Shown: positions 51,020 through 59,472, numbered from the stretch's first letter. The stretch: 64,000 bases of DNA from MKSF01 sp037190225 (GCA_037190225.1 JBBCJL010000001.1:372001-436000), one strand, 5' to 3'. The notes: generated from the sequence alone by a model not told the origin. Numbers and translations: made by a program.

Positions 51020-51253
51020 ATGCTGAGTATATTGAATACAGTATTGCTGTGGTCAGCACCAAGTGCTGGTGAATGGATCATCATTTTAGTGATAGCGTTG
51101 CTCTTGTTTGGTGGCCGCAAAATTCCGGAACTGGCTAAAGGTCTGGGAAGGGGTATCAGGGAATTCAACGAGGCAAAAGACGGTCTGAAATCAGAAATAG
51201 AGAAAGGTATCAACGAAAAGAATACCACTTCTGCCAATAAGGAAGAAGCATAA
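51020..51253 (+). CDS. tatA: Sec-independent protein translocase subunit TatA/TatE
   Basis: 77 residues: a short membrane helix (EWIIILVIALLLFGGRKIPE) with the FGGRKIPEL hinge, an amphipathic helix (AKGLGRGIREFNEAKDGLKS), and a charged tail. TatA oligomers form the pore that exports folded proteins. It stands alone; no tatC is nearby. Cofactor-containing exported proteins such as Rieske-type proteins would depend on it. Confidence 0.93.
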   Translation: MLSILNTVLLWSAPSAGEWIIILVIALLLFGGRKIPELAKGLGRGIREFNEAKDGLKSEIEKGINEKNTTSANKEEA

Positions 51254-51276
51254 AATTATCATAAAACGGTCAATTA

Positions 51277-51334
51277 ACAGGCTGGGGTTAACATATTATT
51301 AGTAAATAAATGTAAACCCCGGCCTGTTTTTTTT
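51277..51334 (+). terminator. Terminator of tatA
   Basis: ACAGGC.GGGGTT pairs with AACCCC.GCCTGT across a ~24-base AT-rich loop, then eight T residues. Confidence 0.75.
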
Positions 51335-51464
51335 GTCAAAAAAATAGGATGTTTAGAGATATTGTAGTAAGTTTATAGTTTGGAATGTGATGAAAGAAAG
51401 AAATTAACGTTATCTTATTGTGATAACATCCGGTGACGGATGGAACCGACTAAAAAGACTTGCA

Positions 51465-52772
51465 ATGAAGAAGGTGAAAAAAATATTGGGTATGACGCTG
51501 ATGGTGTGTGGATCTTATACGGTGGTGAAGGCCCAGCAGCTGAATGTGGGAAGTTTGCATAACCGGCAGAATGAAGAGGTGAAGGCCGCTCCTCCCAAAG
51601 AGGATGCTGCGGCCAAAAAAGAGGTCAGTATTCCCCAGGCCAACCCCTTTAAGCCCAGCACTACCGAGGTAGCGAAGCAGGCTGACGCGGTAAAGCCTGA
51701 AACGAAGCAGACCCCTAAAGAGAACAATGAAGTATTGCTGGCCTCCAGCGAAAAGCTACCGGCAGGATCGGTAGCTCCCGTTCCCAAAGCGAACCTCCCC
51801 AAAAGCCATAAGCCTATACTGACGGATTATGTGCATAATGGGAGATTTGAGCCGGTACCGCTGGCAGGAGAGCTGAATTACTATAAGCACAACAATGACG
51901 CGATGCTTACCTATACCAAAGGGTATATGGTGAACTTTGACAAGCGGCTGTCCTCCCTGCGCAGTGACAGGAAGGTGCAGACGCTGAAATCAATAGACGC
52001 GATCCTGGATCAGCATAAGATCCCGCGTGAGCTGAAATACCTGGCGGTCATTGAATCTGCCCTGAACAGCACCGCTACCTCACCGGTAGGGGCCAAGGGA
52101 TACTGGCAGTTCATGGAGCCTACAGGCAGGATGATGGGATTGAAGATCAGCGGCGGACGGGACGACAGGACTGACCTGACCCGTTCCACGCAGGCGGCTG
52201 CCAAATACCTGACCTACCTGTATGACGAGTTCGAGGACTGGCTGCTGGTGGTAGCGTCCTACAACTGCGGACCGAGACCCGTGATCAATGCTATGCGCAC
52301 GACCGGGAAGAACGACTTCTGGTCTATCAAAAAATACCTGCCTAAAGAGACCCAGAACCACGTGATGGCTTTTGTGGCTACGGCTACCATAATGGAACGG
52401 ATGCCGCACTTGGTTGAGAGCGGTGTGCCTAAGGACTTTGACTGGAAAGCCCTGAACGTTAACAGGAAGGCGGTAGCGGAAGAAGCGGAGAAAAAGAAAA
52501 AAGGACACCCTTTGCTCTCGCGCTTCTCTGAAGAAGAAGTGGCCACTATGGCGATGGTGCGTATCAGCAAGCCGCTCGACCTGGAAGTGGTGGCAAGGCA
52601 CCTGGAAACCGACAGGCGCCAGCTGGGCAGGTGGAACTATGACTATTTTACCTTCCTCTCCGAATACCAGGCCGGGACCAGCACTTATAACCTGAGAATT
52701 CCCAAGGACAAACTCGAAAGATACCTGGAAAAAAGATCGCAGATAGAAAAGGAGCTGATGGATTTGAATTAA
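51465..52772 (+). CDS. Membrane-bound lytic murein transglycosylase (MltD type)
   Basis: 435 residues from the ATG at 51465 (MKKVKKILGMTLMVCGSY signal). A low-complexity Lys/Pro/Ala linker (~30-115) leads to an SLT lysozyme-like domain (~165-320): the catalytic Glu is in AVIESALNSTATSPVGAKG, then YWQFMEPTGRMMGLKI and VVASYNCGPRPVINAM. The C-terminal segment (RFSEEEVATMAMVRISKPLD) resembles the MltD linker before LysM, but no LysM repeat is recognised. It cleaves peptidoglycan glycan strands in the periplasm. A single gene bounded by terminators. Confidence 0.88.
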   Translation: MKKVKKILGMTLMVCGSYTVVKAQQLNVGSLHNRQNEEVKAAPPKEDAAAKKEVSIPQANPFKPSTTEVAKQADAVKPETKQTPKENNEVLLASSEKLPAGSVAPVPKANLPKSHKPILTDYVHNGRFEPVPLAGELNYYKHNNDAMLTYTKGYMVNFDKRLSSLRSDRKVQTLKSIDAILDQHKIPRELKYLAVIESALNSTATSPVGAKGYWQFMEPTGRMMGLKISGGRDDRTDLTRSTQAAAKYLTYLYDEFEDWLLVVASYNCGPRPVINAMRTTGKNDFWSIKKYLPKETQNHVMAFVATATIMERMPHLVESGVPKDFDWKALNVNRKAVAEEAEKKKKGHPLLSRFSEEEVATMAMVRISKPLDLEVVARHLETDRRQLGRWNYDYFTFLSEYQAGTSTYNLRIPKDKLERYLEKRSQIEKELMDLN

Positions 52773-52782
52773 TTTGTAAAAG

Positions 52783-52817
52783 GAGCCGGCCGGAATAGGC
52801 TGGCTCACTTTTTTTTA
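52783..52817 (+). terminator. Terminator of the MltD-type gene
   Basis: GAGCCGGCC and GGCTGGCTC (one G-T pair) around six bases, then a run of T residues after CAC. Confidence 0.85.
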
Positions 52818-52856
52818 ATAACATTGTAGGCATTATCAAACAATCGGAACGTTATT

Positions 52857-53858
52857 ATGAAAGTGATCATACCTGTTGCCGGTGCAGGAACCAAATTGCG
52901 CCCCCATACCTATACCCAGCCCAAGGCGCTGATACCTATGGCAGGAAAGACCATCCTGGGAGTGATACTGGACCAGTTGTCTTCCCGGGAGTTTGAGGAA
53001 TATGTATTTGTGGTGGGATACCTGGGAGAAAAGATCCAGGATTATATCAGGCAGTATTACGGTCATCTTAACTGTACCTTTGTTACCCAGAATGACAGGA
53101 AGGGCACGGGTCATGCCATCTACCTGACCGCTAATGTGGTCGGTGACAGCGAGGTCCTTATTGTTTACGGAGATACGATCTGCGATTACAACCTGGATGC
53201 GCTGCTGGACAACCCGCATTCCGTGGTCGGTGTAAAGCGGGTGGATGATCCGAGGAACTTTGGCGTTGCCGAGATCGATAAGGACAATAAAATACTTAAA
53301 GTCGCTGAAAAGCCCGCTATTCCCAAATCCAATATGGCTATGGTGGGCATCTATAAGATCAAGGAAACCCGCGTCATGTACGAGGTGCTGGCACGGGAGC
53401 TGGAAAAGGACTCCGCGATAGACGGGGAATACCACTTTACGACCATCATGCAGGAAATGATCAAAAGCGGGATCGTGTTTGATGCGCACAAGATGAACCA
53501 TTGGTTTGATTGCGGGAGAAAGGAAACCCTGCTGGAAACCAATAAGACGCTGCTGAAAAAGATGTATGACGAGAAGCAGGATATGGTGATGCCGGAGCAG
53601 CTGATCAACAGCGTGGTCATTCCCCCCGTAAATATAGGAAAAGGATGTATTATCAGGGACTCTATCATAGGCCCTTCGGTATCTATCGGGGAGAACTCCC
53701 TGGTAGCCTCATCCATTATCAAGAACTCCATATTGGGCAACTATGCCAGGCTGGAAGAGGTGGTGCTGGAAGCATCCATTATCGGCAGCGATGCCTATGT
53801 GAAAGGGGTCTGCCAGAGCCTGAACATAGGAGATAATACAGAAATAGACTTAGGATAA
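52857..53858 (+). CDS. NDP-sugar pyrophosphorylase (nucleotidyltransferase with left-handed beta-helix)
   Basis: 333 residues. N-terminal Rossmann-like nucleotidyltransferase: nucleotide loop VAGAGTKLRPHTYTQPKALI, metal-binding Asp in VYGDTICDYN, and KVAEKPAIPKSNMA. The C-terminal ~70 residues are left-handed beta-helix hexads (GCIIRDSIIGPSVSIGEN). It activates a hexose-1-phosphate (glucose or mannose; the substrate cannot be told from sequence) for glycan synthesis. It starts a tight unit with the next five genes (gaps from -20 to 10 bp). Confidence 0.88.
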   Translation: MKVIIPVAGAGTKLRPHTYTQPKALIPMAGKTILGVILDQLSSREFEEYVFVVGYLGEKIQDYIRQYYGHLNCTFVTQNDRKGTGHAIYLTANVVGDSEVLIVYGDTICDYNLDALLDNPHSVVGVKRVDDPRNFGVAEIDKDNKILKVAEKPAIPKSNMAMVGIYKIKETRVMYEVLARELEKDSAIDGEYHFTTIMQEMIKSGIVFDAHKMNHWFDCGRKETLLETNKTLLKKMYDEKQDMVMPEQLINSVVIPPVNIGKGCIIRDSIIGPSVSIGENSLVASSIIKNSILGNYARLEEVVLEASIIGSDAYVKGVCQSLNIGDNTEIDLG

Positions 53859-53868
53859 AATAACACTT

Positions 53869-54843
53869 ATGCAATTCGATCCATCGGAAAACAGGATTTG
53901 TCAATTATTCCGTATAGAAAAACCTGTTATACAGGCGGGTATGATATGGGCATCGGGCTGGAGACTGGCTGCTGCGGTCAGCAATGCCGGCGGCCTGGGC
54001 ATTATCGGGGCCGGTAGCATGTACCCGCATATCCTGGAAGAGCATCTCCGGGAAATGCAGGCGGCTACCGACCGTCCTTACGCGGTCAACCTGCCGCTTT
54101 TATATCCCGATATTGATAAGCACGTGGAGCTGATACTGAAATACAAGGTGCCGGTGGTCTTTACCTCTGCCGGTAATCCCAAAACCTGGACCCCTGTGCT
54201 GAAAGCCGCGGGCATCACGGTGGTGCACGTGGTCAGCAGCACTAAATTCGCGCTGAAATGCCAGGAGGCCGGGGTGGACGCAGTGGTCGCGGAAGGATTT
54301 GAAGCCGGAGGGCATAACGGGCGGGAGGAAACCACCACCCTGTGCCTGATCCCGGAAGTACGGAAAGCGATCACGATCCCGCTGATTGCGGCCGGGGGAA
54401 TAGGCAGCGGCCGGGCGATGTTCGCGGTAATGGCGCTGGGCGCCGAAGGCGTGCAGATAGGATCCCGTTTTGTCTGCTCGGAGGAAGCCTCCAGTCACAT
54501 CAACTTTAAAAACGCTGTCCTGAACGCGGGTGAAGGAGATACACAATTGTCCCTGAAGCAGCTCACCCCGGTAAGGCTTCTGAAAAACGACTTTTATAAG
54601 CTTGTTGCCCGGGCGGAACAGGAAGGCGCCTCTGCCGAAACCCTTAACGGGTTGCTGGGAAGAGGCCGAGCTAAAAAAGGGATGTTCGAGGGTGACCTGG
54701 CTGAGGGTGAGCTGGAGATCGGGCAGGTAAGCGCGGGTATCCATGAAATTATGCCGGCCGCTGCTATCGTGGATGAAATATGGAATGAATTTTTAGCTAC
54801 CTGTTCGCAACCGCTTAAAAGCTATGGAACCATCAACGCCTGA
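53869..54843 (+). CDS. FMN-dependent oxidoreductase, nitronate monooxygenase/FabK-like
   Basis: 324 residues, TIM-barrel of the 2-nitropropane dioxygenase family. FMN-binding and catalytic passages are GMIWASGWRLAAAVSNAGGL, EAGGHNGRE (the His that distinguishes the nitronate monooxygenase/FabK group), and LIAAGGIGSGRAMFAVMALG ahead of VQIGSRFVCSEE. It might oxidise nitronates or, as FabK, reduce enoyl-ACP; the family alone does not decide. Cytoplasmic. Confidence 0.85.
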   Translation: MQFDPSENRICQLFRIEKPVIQAGMIWASGWRLAAAVSNAGGLGIIGAGSMYPHILEEHLREMQAATDRPYAVNLPLLYPDIDKHVELILKYKVPVVFTSAGNPKTWTPVLKAAGITVVHVVSSTKFALKCQEAGVDAVVAEGFEAGGHNGREETTTLCLIPEVRKAITIPLIAAGGIGSGRAMFAVMALGAEGVQIGSRFVCSEEASSHINFKNAVLNAGEGDTQLSLKQLTPVRLLKNDFYKLVARAEQEGASAETLNGLLGRGRAKKGMFEGDLAEGELEIGQVSAGIHEIMPAAAIVDEIWNEFLATCSQPLKSYGTINA

Positions 54844-55258
54844 TATGTCTGCCGTAGAGGCTGTAAAAAAGAAGATGTGGGACCGGGACTATTTCAGCCA
54901 GTGGCTGGGAATAGTGTTGCAGGAAGTGGCAGTCGGCTATTGTAAGGCAAACTTTACAGTACGGAAAGAAATGCTCAACGGTCATGGGATCGTCCAGGGC
55001 GGTGTATTGTTCTCCGTTGCGGATGCCGCCTTTGCCTTTGCGTGTAACGCGCAGGGGAAGCTGACCGTGGCTTTGGAGGTCGGCGTTAACTTCATTAAAC
55101 CGGCGGCAGAAGGGGAGCGGCTTACCATAGAGGCCAGGGCTTTGCATCACGGCCGCAAAACGGGCGTGTATGACGTGCGGGTGACCAACGAAAAGGAGGA
55201 GCTGGTCTGTCTTTTTAAAGGCACCTGCTATACTTCTTCTAAAAACATACTGGATTAA
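54824..55258 (+). CDS. PaaI-type hotdog thioesterase
   Basis: 144 residues, hotdog fold. The active-site passage is NGHGIVQGGVLFSVADAAFA, with the Asn/Gly/Asp pattern of PaaI hydroxyphenylacetyl-CoA thioesterases. The ATG at 54824 overlaps the previous gene by 20 bp; a second ATG at 54845, just past that stop, is equally possible and would remove seven residues. Although named for the phenylacetate pathway, this family is broad, and it is ~38 kb from paaBC. Confidence 0.82.
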   Translation: MEPSTPDMSAVEAVKKKMWDRDYFSQWLGIVLQEVAVGYCKANFTVRKEMLNGHGIVQGGVLFSVADAAFAFACNAQGKLTVALEVGVNFIKPAAEGERLTIEARALHHGRKTGVYDVRVTNEKEELVCLFKGTCYTSSKNILD

Positions 55259-55261
55259 GAG

Positions 55262-55702
55262 ATGAGGATGCGGCTGGAGCATAGGGCCTATGATTTTAAA
55301 ATAAGGACCACGGCGGGCAAGCGCTACATTTTTGATGTCATCAGGCGGAAATATGTGGTGCTGACACCTGAGGAATGGGTGCGCCAGCACATGGTGCGGT
55401 ATATGCTGGAGGTAATGGACTACCCGCAGGCGCTGATCTCTATGGAAAAGCAGGTGGTGGTGAACAGCCTGAGCCGGCGGTATGACATGGTCGTGTATGA
55501 CAGGAATACCCGGCCATGGATGCTCGTTGAATGCAAAGCGCCACACATCGCTGTCGGGGACCAGGCCTTTCGCCAGTTGCTGATGTACCAGCGGGCTATC
55601 CAGTGTCCTTATGGCCTTATTACCAACGGCGCTACCTCCTATTGTTGCCAGATGCAGCTGACGGATTTTAAATGGCTGGAAACATTGCCTGTATTTAATT
55701 AA
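55262..55702 (+). CDS. Stand-alone HsdR N-terminal (PD-(D/E)xK) domain protein
   Basis: 146 residues corresponding only to the N-terminal nuclease-fold domain of type I restriction R subunits. The PD-(D/E)xK core is visible as RRYDMVVYDRNTRPWMLVEC followed by KAP (Asp, then E-x-K). No helicase, specificity or methylase gene is nearby. The family occurs widely in Bacteroidota next to housekeeping genes, so a restriction role is unlikely and a DNA-repair or RNA-linked nuclease role is open. Four bases after the thioesterase gene. Confidence 0.8.
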   Translation: MRMRLEHRAYDFKIRTTAGKRYIFDVIRRKYVVLTPEEWVRQHMVRYMLEVMDYPQALISMEKQVVVNSLSRRYDMVVYDRNTRPWMLVECKAPHIAVGDQAFRQLLMYQRAIQCPYGLITNGATSYCCQMQLTDFKWLETLPVFN

Positions 55703-55709
55703 AGATACC

Positions 55710-56060
55710 ATGAACAAGAATAAGAAATATAACGGCCTGTCGGCCTTAGGCGGCCTGGTGTACTCCACCAACCCGGATGCCATACAGCCGGAGCAGGATC
55801 CCGGAGCGGAAACGCTGCCGCCGGCCCAGCAGCAGTTAAGAGTGGAAACAGACCGGAAGAGGCGTGCGGGAAAAAGCGTGACCCTGGTGACCGGCTTTAT
55901 CGGGTCGGAGGAAGACCTCCAGGACCTGGGCAAGCAGCTGAAGACCAGATGCGGTGTAGGCGGCAGCGCCAAAGGCGGCGAGATACTGATACAGGGAGAA
56001 TATAAGGAAAAGGTAGTCGTTCTTTTAAGGGAATGGGGATATAAAGTTAAAGTAATATAA
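55710..56060 (+). CDS. SUI1/YciH-type translation initiation factor
   Basis: 116 residues. A flexible N-terminus (~1-50) precedes the SUI1 (eIF1-like) domain: KRRAGKSVTLVTGFIGSEED, LGKQLKTRCGVGGSAKGGEI, and WGYKVKVI. Bacterial YciH binds the 30S subunit and influences start-site fidelity. It lies 3 bp before tsaE. Confidence 0.9.
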   Translation: MNKNKKYNGLSALGGLVYSTNPDAIQPEQDPGAETLPPAQQQLRVETDRKRRAGKSVTLVTGFIGSEEDLQDLGKQLKTRCGVGGSAKGGEILIQGEYKEKVVVLLREWGYKVKVI

Positions 56061-56062
56061 GT

Positions 56063-56506
56063 ATGGTCAGTATAGCTGTTGATTACAGCCTAGAGGATAT
56101 CCACCGGGTGGTGCCGGAAGTCTGGAAAGCAGTACAGCACAGCAAGGTGGTGGTGCTGAAAGGTGAGATGGGCGCCGGGAAGACAACACTGGTAAGTGCC
56201 GTAGCGCAATATTTAGGCGTTACGGATGAGGTCAGCAGTCCTACATTTGCTATCGTGAATGAGTACGCATCCGCAGGAAAGACACGTATATATCACCTGG
56301 ACCTGTACCGTATTACTGATATCAATGAGCTGATAGATATGGGTATGGAGGATATGCTGGAAAGCGCTTATGACGTAATGTTCATAGAATGGCCGCAACT
56401 GGCCGAGCCTTTTTTGCCTGCCAATACCGTAGAGATAAGGTTGGAAAAGACCGGTATATACACCCGGTACCTGGAAGTGGCCCCTTACCGTTTCGGGGAG
56501 CAGTAG
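56063..56506 (+). CDS. tsaE: tRNA threonylcarbamoyladenosine biosynthesis ATPase
   Basis: 147 residues. Walker A VLKGEMGAGKTTLVSAV, the conserved VSSPTFAIVNEY, IYHLDLYRI, and FIEWPQLAEPFLP (Glu-Trp motif). TsaE supports the TsaBD complex in making t6A at position 37 of ANN-decoding tRNAs. It ends the compact 52.9-56.5 kb gene run. No ordinary hairpin terminator follows; MITE-like copy D fills the downstream gap. Confidence 0.94.
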   Translation: MVSIAVDYSLEDIHRVVPEVWKAVQHSKVVVLKGEMGAGKTTLVSAVAQYLGVTDEVSSPTFAIVNEYASAGKTRIYHLDLYRITDINELIDMGMEDMLESAYDVMFIEWPQLAEPFLPANTVEIRLEKTGIYTRYLEVAPYRFGEQ

Positions 56507-56572
56507 CGTTGCTATACCGGTTGCAGGGCATTGCCGGACTTTGTATAGCCTGGCTGGTAGCTAAAAGAGAAA

Positions 56573-56931
56573 CAACTATCTGCCTATAGGCAACAAGCTA
56601 TCAGGATAGCTATTGCCAGATTTCCGGGGAATAGAGAAGTGTATGCCTTTATAAAGCTCTTTTTAGATTTCTCCATTTCGCTGCGCTGCAGTCGAAATGA
56701 CACTTTACCAATCAAAGCGTGTCCCGAACCTATAGGAAATAAATTTTTTATTACAGATAAGCCTCGCTGGGAAGTGTCCTCTCTGCGGTCAGAGCATGTT
56801 TTCACTACAAAGATATTGTAGCATGCAGGTCATTCCGAACGGATGTGAGGAATCTCCTATAATACTTTGTAGCTTATCTATAGTGCTTTCCATATGATGG
56901 CTTTGTTTCTTACTATATAGATAGTCAGTTA
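56573..56931 (+). repeat. MITE-like intergenic element, copy D (long form)
   Basis: About 359 bp. The left end ACTATCTGCCTATAGGCAAC and right end TATATAGATAGTCAGT match the family ends. Relative to copy C it carries ~120 extra bp (56605-56725) that include a different dispersed-type sequence, TTTCTCCATTTCGCTGCGCT next to GCAGTCGAAATGAC. The shared core GTCATTCCGAACGGATGTGA is at 56830-56849. The right end abuts the TAA stop of the convergent lipoprotein gene. Confidence 0.78.
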
Positions 56932-57498
56932 TTATTTATAAATATTGATATGGTAAGAATCTCCGAACATTGCGCCATATTCATGGTGATAGACCCGTGC
57001 CGGAATCCCGTCCACGTGAATATCTTCAGGATAGGTAACGGAAGCCTGCCCATAACCCGGACTTGGGGTATCGGTACATGGGCCTTTCCATGAAGTGGTT
57101 GGTTTCCCTCCTTTGGCTCCTGTTATGTAGTAAACTTTATTTACTTTAGGGAACTTTAAAATATAATCATATCCCGCTCTTACATACAATACCGGCCTGT
57201 TGATAAAGCTGGTGATACTATCCGGAACCAGTTTCCGGAGTATCACTATCGAATCGTTCAGCTTAAATAGACTGTCCCTACTGCCGGTGCTTATATAATG
57301 GCCTACAGTATCTGTCAGGTCGCCGGTGCCTTTAAAGGTGTACACTTCATAACCTTCAATTTCATCTGTTTTAAAATTAACGGGCAGTACATTTACAGAT
57401 CTGCTGTAATATACAGCTTTGCTATATTCACATTCTTTCTTTTTGCATCCCATCGCAGTTATGATAAGGATCGATAAAATCAGGGAACTCTTTTTCAT
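56932..57498 (-). CDS. Predicted lipoprotein, function unknown
   Basis: 188 residues from the ATG at 57498. Signal peptide SSLILSILIITAMG then Cys (lipobox TAMGC) and KKKEC. The mature part is soluble and beta-rich (YTFKGTGDLTDTVGHYI, RPVLYVRAGYDYILKFPKVN) with a C-terminal DIHVDGIPARVYHHEY. No family is recognised. The stop codon directly touches the end of MITE-like copy D. Monocistronic, divergent from DUF2167. Confidence 0.75.
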   Translation of the reverse strand: MKKSSLILSILIITAMGCKKKECEYSKAVYYSRSVNVLPVNFKTDEIEGYEVYTFKGTGDLTDTVGHYISTGSRDSLFKLNDSIVILRKLVPDSITSFINRPVLYVRAGYDYILKFPKVNKVYYITGAKGGKPTTSWKGPCTDTPSPGYGQASVTYPEDIHVDGIPARVYHHEYGAMFGDSYHINIYK

Positions 57499-57636
57499 AT
57501 ACATTCTTTTTGAAAAAGACGTATTATGCTGCCGGGGAATTGGGTGGCTGGCATAATTTTTATTTCTTAATGAAATGCTAATATGGTAGCGGGAATTGTG
57601 TATCTTGCGCTGTTTTTTAAATTGAAATTTTATATA

Positions 57637-58716
57637 ATGAACACAAAAATTACATTTTTCTTGCGTTACGCATTATTGCTGCTGACCTGCATTGCAGGAG
57701 GAACAGGTCTCAGGGCCCAGGATAAAGAAATCGAGATATCAAGGGAAGAGGCTATGAAAATATGGCTGGATACGCTGGAAAAGATAGACCAGACCATCCC
57801 TTACAAGACCGGTAAAGTGGACCTCAATGAGCAGATAGATCTGAATATACCGCAGGGATATAAATTTGTGCCGCAGCAGGAAGCCCGGATGATCGTTTCG
57901 GACCTGTGGGGCAATCCCCAGGATGACGGCGTGCTGGGAATGATCGTTCCCGCCGATTACAAGCTCTCAAACCTGGACGCGTGGGCCTTTGTGGTCACTT
58001 ATGAAGAAAGCGGTTACGTAAAGGATGAGGATGCCGAAGATATAGATTATGCGGCCCTGCTGAAAGATATCCAGAAAGACGAAGCGGCTGTCAATGAGGA
58101 GCGCGCAAAGCTGGGATATGAAAGCATGCACCTCATAGACTGGGCTGCCCGGCCTTATTATGACAAGGAAAGGAAGATCCTGCACTGGGCCAAAAAGCTG
58201 CAGTTCGGGGATGCCGGGCTGACGCCGGAAGAGCTTACCCTGAATTATGATGTCCGTATCCTCGGCCGTAAGGGTATCTTAAGCCTGAATGCCGTAGGCA
58301 CTATGGACCAGCTGGACCTTATCAATCAGCATATTCCCGATGTACTGGGCATTGCCGGCTTCAGGGAAGGCTATGCTTACAGTGATTTCAACCCTTCCGT
58401 GGATAAGGTGGCGGCCTATACCGTTGGCGGACTGGTGGCGGGTAAGCTGCTTGCCAAGTCCGGCATCCTGGTGTTGCTGCTGAAAAATATCAAGCTGGTC
58501 ATCTTTGCCATTGTAGGCGCCTTTGCCCTGTTCCGTAAAAAGATAGCGGGTCTCTTCAGGAGGCGATCCGAAGAGCCGGAGTATGCTGCAGTGCCTGCCG
58601 TTCCGGGAGAATTCCCGCAGGAAGACGGACAGGCAGGATCGGAATATGCGGCTTTTAATGACAGGACAGCGGATGGTCATACCGGTACGCTGCCGGATGA
58701 AGAGGTGAAAAGCTAA
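57637..58716 (+). CDS. DUF2167 membrane-anchored exported protein
   Basis: 359 residues from the ATG at 57637, chosen for its signal peptide (RYALLLLTCIAGGTGLRAQ). Family passages are DLNIPQGYKFVPQQEARMIV, WGNPQDDGVLGMIVP and WAFVVTYEESGYVKDEDAED. One or two membrane segments near residues 265-315 (GGLVAGKLLAKSGILVLLLK and LVIFAIVGAFALFRKK) anchor it, followed by a charged tail. The function of DUF2167 is unknown. It is followed after 6 bp by a rhomboid protease, a possible functional pair. Confidence 0.85.
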   Translation: MNTKITFFLRYALLLLTCIAGGTGLRAQDKEIEISREEAMKIWLDTLEKIDQTIPYKTGKVDLNEQIDLNIPQGYKFVPQQEARMIVSDLWGNPQDDGVLGMIVPADYKLSNLDAWAFVVTYEESGYVKDEDAEDIDYAALLKDIQKDEAAVNEERAKLGYESMHLIDWAARPYYDKERKILHWAKKLQFGDAGLTPEELTLNYDVRILGRKGILSLNAVGTMDQLDLINQHIPDVLGIAGFREGYAYSDFNPSVDKVAAYTVGGLVAGKLLAKSGILVLLLKNIKLVIFAIVGAFALFRKKIAGLFRRRSEEPEYAAVPAVPGEFPQEDGQAGSEYAAFNDRTADGHTGTLPDEEVKS

Positions 58717-58722
58717 TATCCC

Positions 58723-59325
58723 ATGATAACCATAAGCATTATTGTCCTGACGGTCATCATTTCATTGTGGGGATTTAAGGACCCTTCGGTCTTTAACAGG
58801 CTCTGCCTGTACCCCTATGAAATGGCGGCAACCGGGCGCGGCTATTTCAGGTTCGTATCTGTAGGCTTTGTACATGGGGACTGGGGGCATTTGCTGTTCA
58901 ATATGCTGACGCTCTGGTTCTTTGGCAGCGTGCTGGAACAGCAGGTGTTCTCAGAAGTGCAATATGTGCTGCTGTACTTTTCCGCGCTGGTACTGTCAGC
59001 CGCCCCGGAATACCGGAAACGGCAGCAGCAGCCGGGATACAGGGCCTGTGGCGCCAGCGGCGCGGTCTCAGCCGTGCTGTTCGCCCTGGTGCTTTTCCAG
59101 CCCTGGGGTGTGGTGTATATCAAGTTCATCATTCCCGTTTACTTTGTATTATTCGCCGTATTCTACATGCTGTACTCCTGGTACCAGTCCGGGAACGCTT
59201 CTGACAATATCGCGCACGGGGTGCACCTGTGTGGCGCCTTATACGGCATTGCCTATACGCTGATCGTAAAGCCGGAATCTTTCAGCATTTTCATGGACAA
59301 GATCATGCGCCCGCCCTTTTTATGA
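58723..59325 (+). CDS. Rhomboid-family intramembrane serine protease
   Basis: 200 residues, six membrane segments. HGDWGHLLFNM (residues 51-61) carries the HxxxHxxxN motif. The catalytic Ser112 is in GASGAVSAVLF, and the catalytic His168 in AHGVHLCGALYG. It cleaves substrates within the membrane. Close spacing to DUF2167 (6 bp) suggests a shared transcript, and DUF2167 has a single-span-like anchor that could be a substrate (inference). Confidence 0.9.
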   Translation: MITISIIVLTVIISLWGFKDPSVFNRLCLYPYEMAATGRGYFRFVSVGFVHGDWGHLLFNMLTLWFFGSVLEQQVFSEVQYVLLYFSALVLSAAPEYRKRQQQPGYRACGASGAVSAVLFALVLFQPWGVVYIKFIIPVYFVLFAVFYMLYSWYQSGNASDNIAHGVHLCGALYGIAYTLIVKPESFSIFMDKIMRPPFL

Positions 59326-59472
59326 TATTTTATATGTGAAAAGGAGCCGCGGCCGGGAAGAAAAGGGCGTTGAGCGGGTATAGGGATTTACTATAAAATT
59401 AAGCCCTGCCCGTAGGAATATCATATATAAATATTATTTTCGCAACTTGAAAAAGCCCATAAATAGACGTTT

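Noticed and set aside
54824..55258. Functional link between the PaaI-type thioesterase and paaBC
   Set aside because: They are ~38 kb apart in different operons, and the hotdog family is too broad for the name to carry weight.
55262..55702. Type I restriction-modification system
   Set aside because: Only the N-terminal HsdR domain is present; no helicase, HsdS or HsdM gene in the neighbourhood.
54833..55972. 379-codon minus-strand frame over the thioesterase and HsdR_N genes
   Set aside because: Spans three recognised plus-strand genes in antisense; no recognisable domain.
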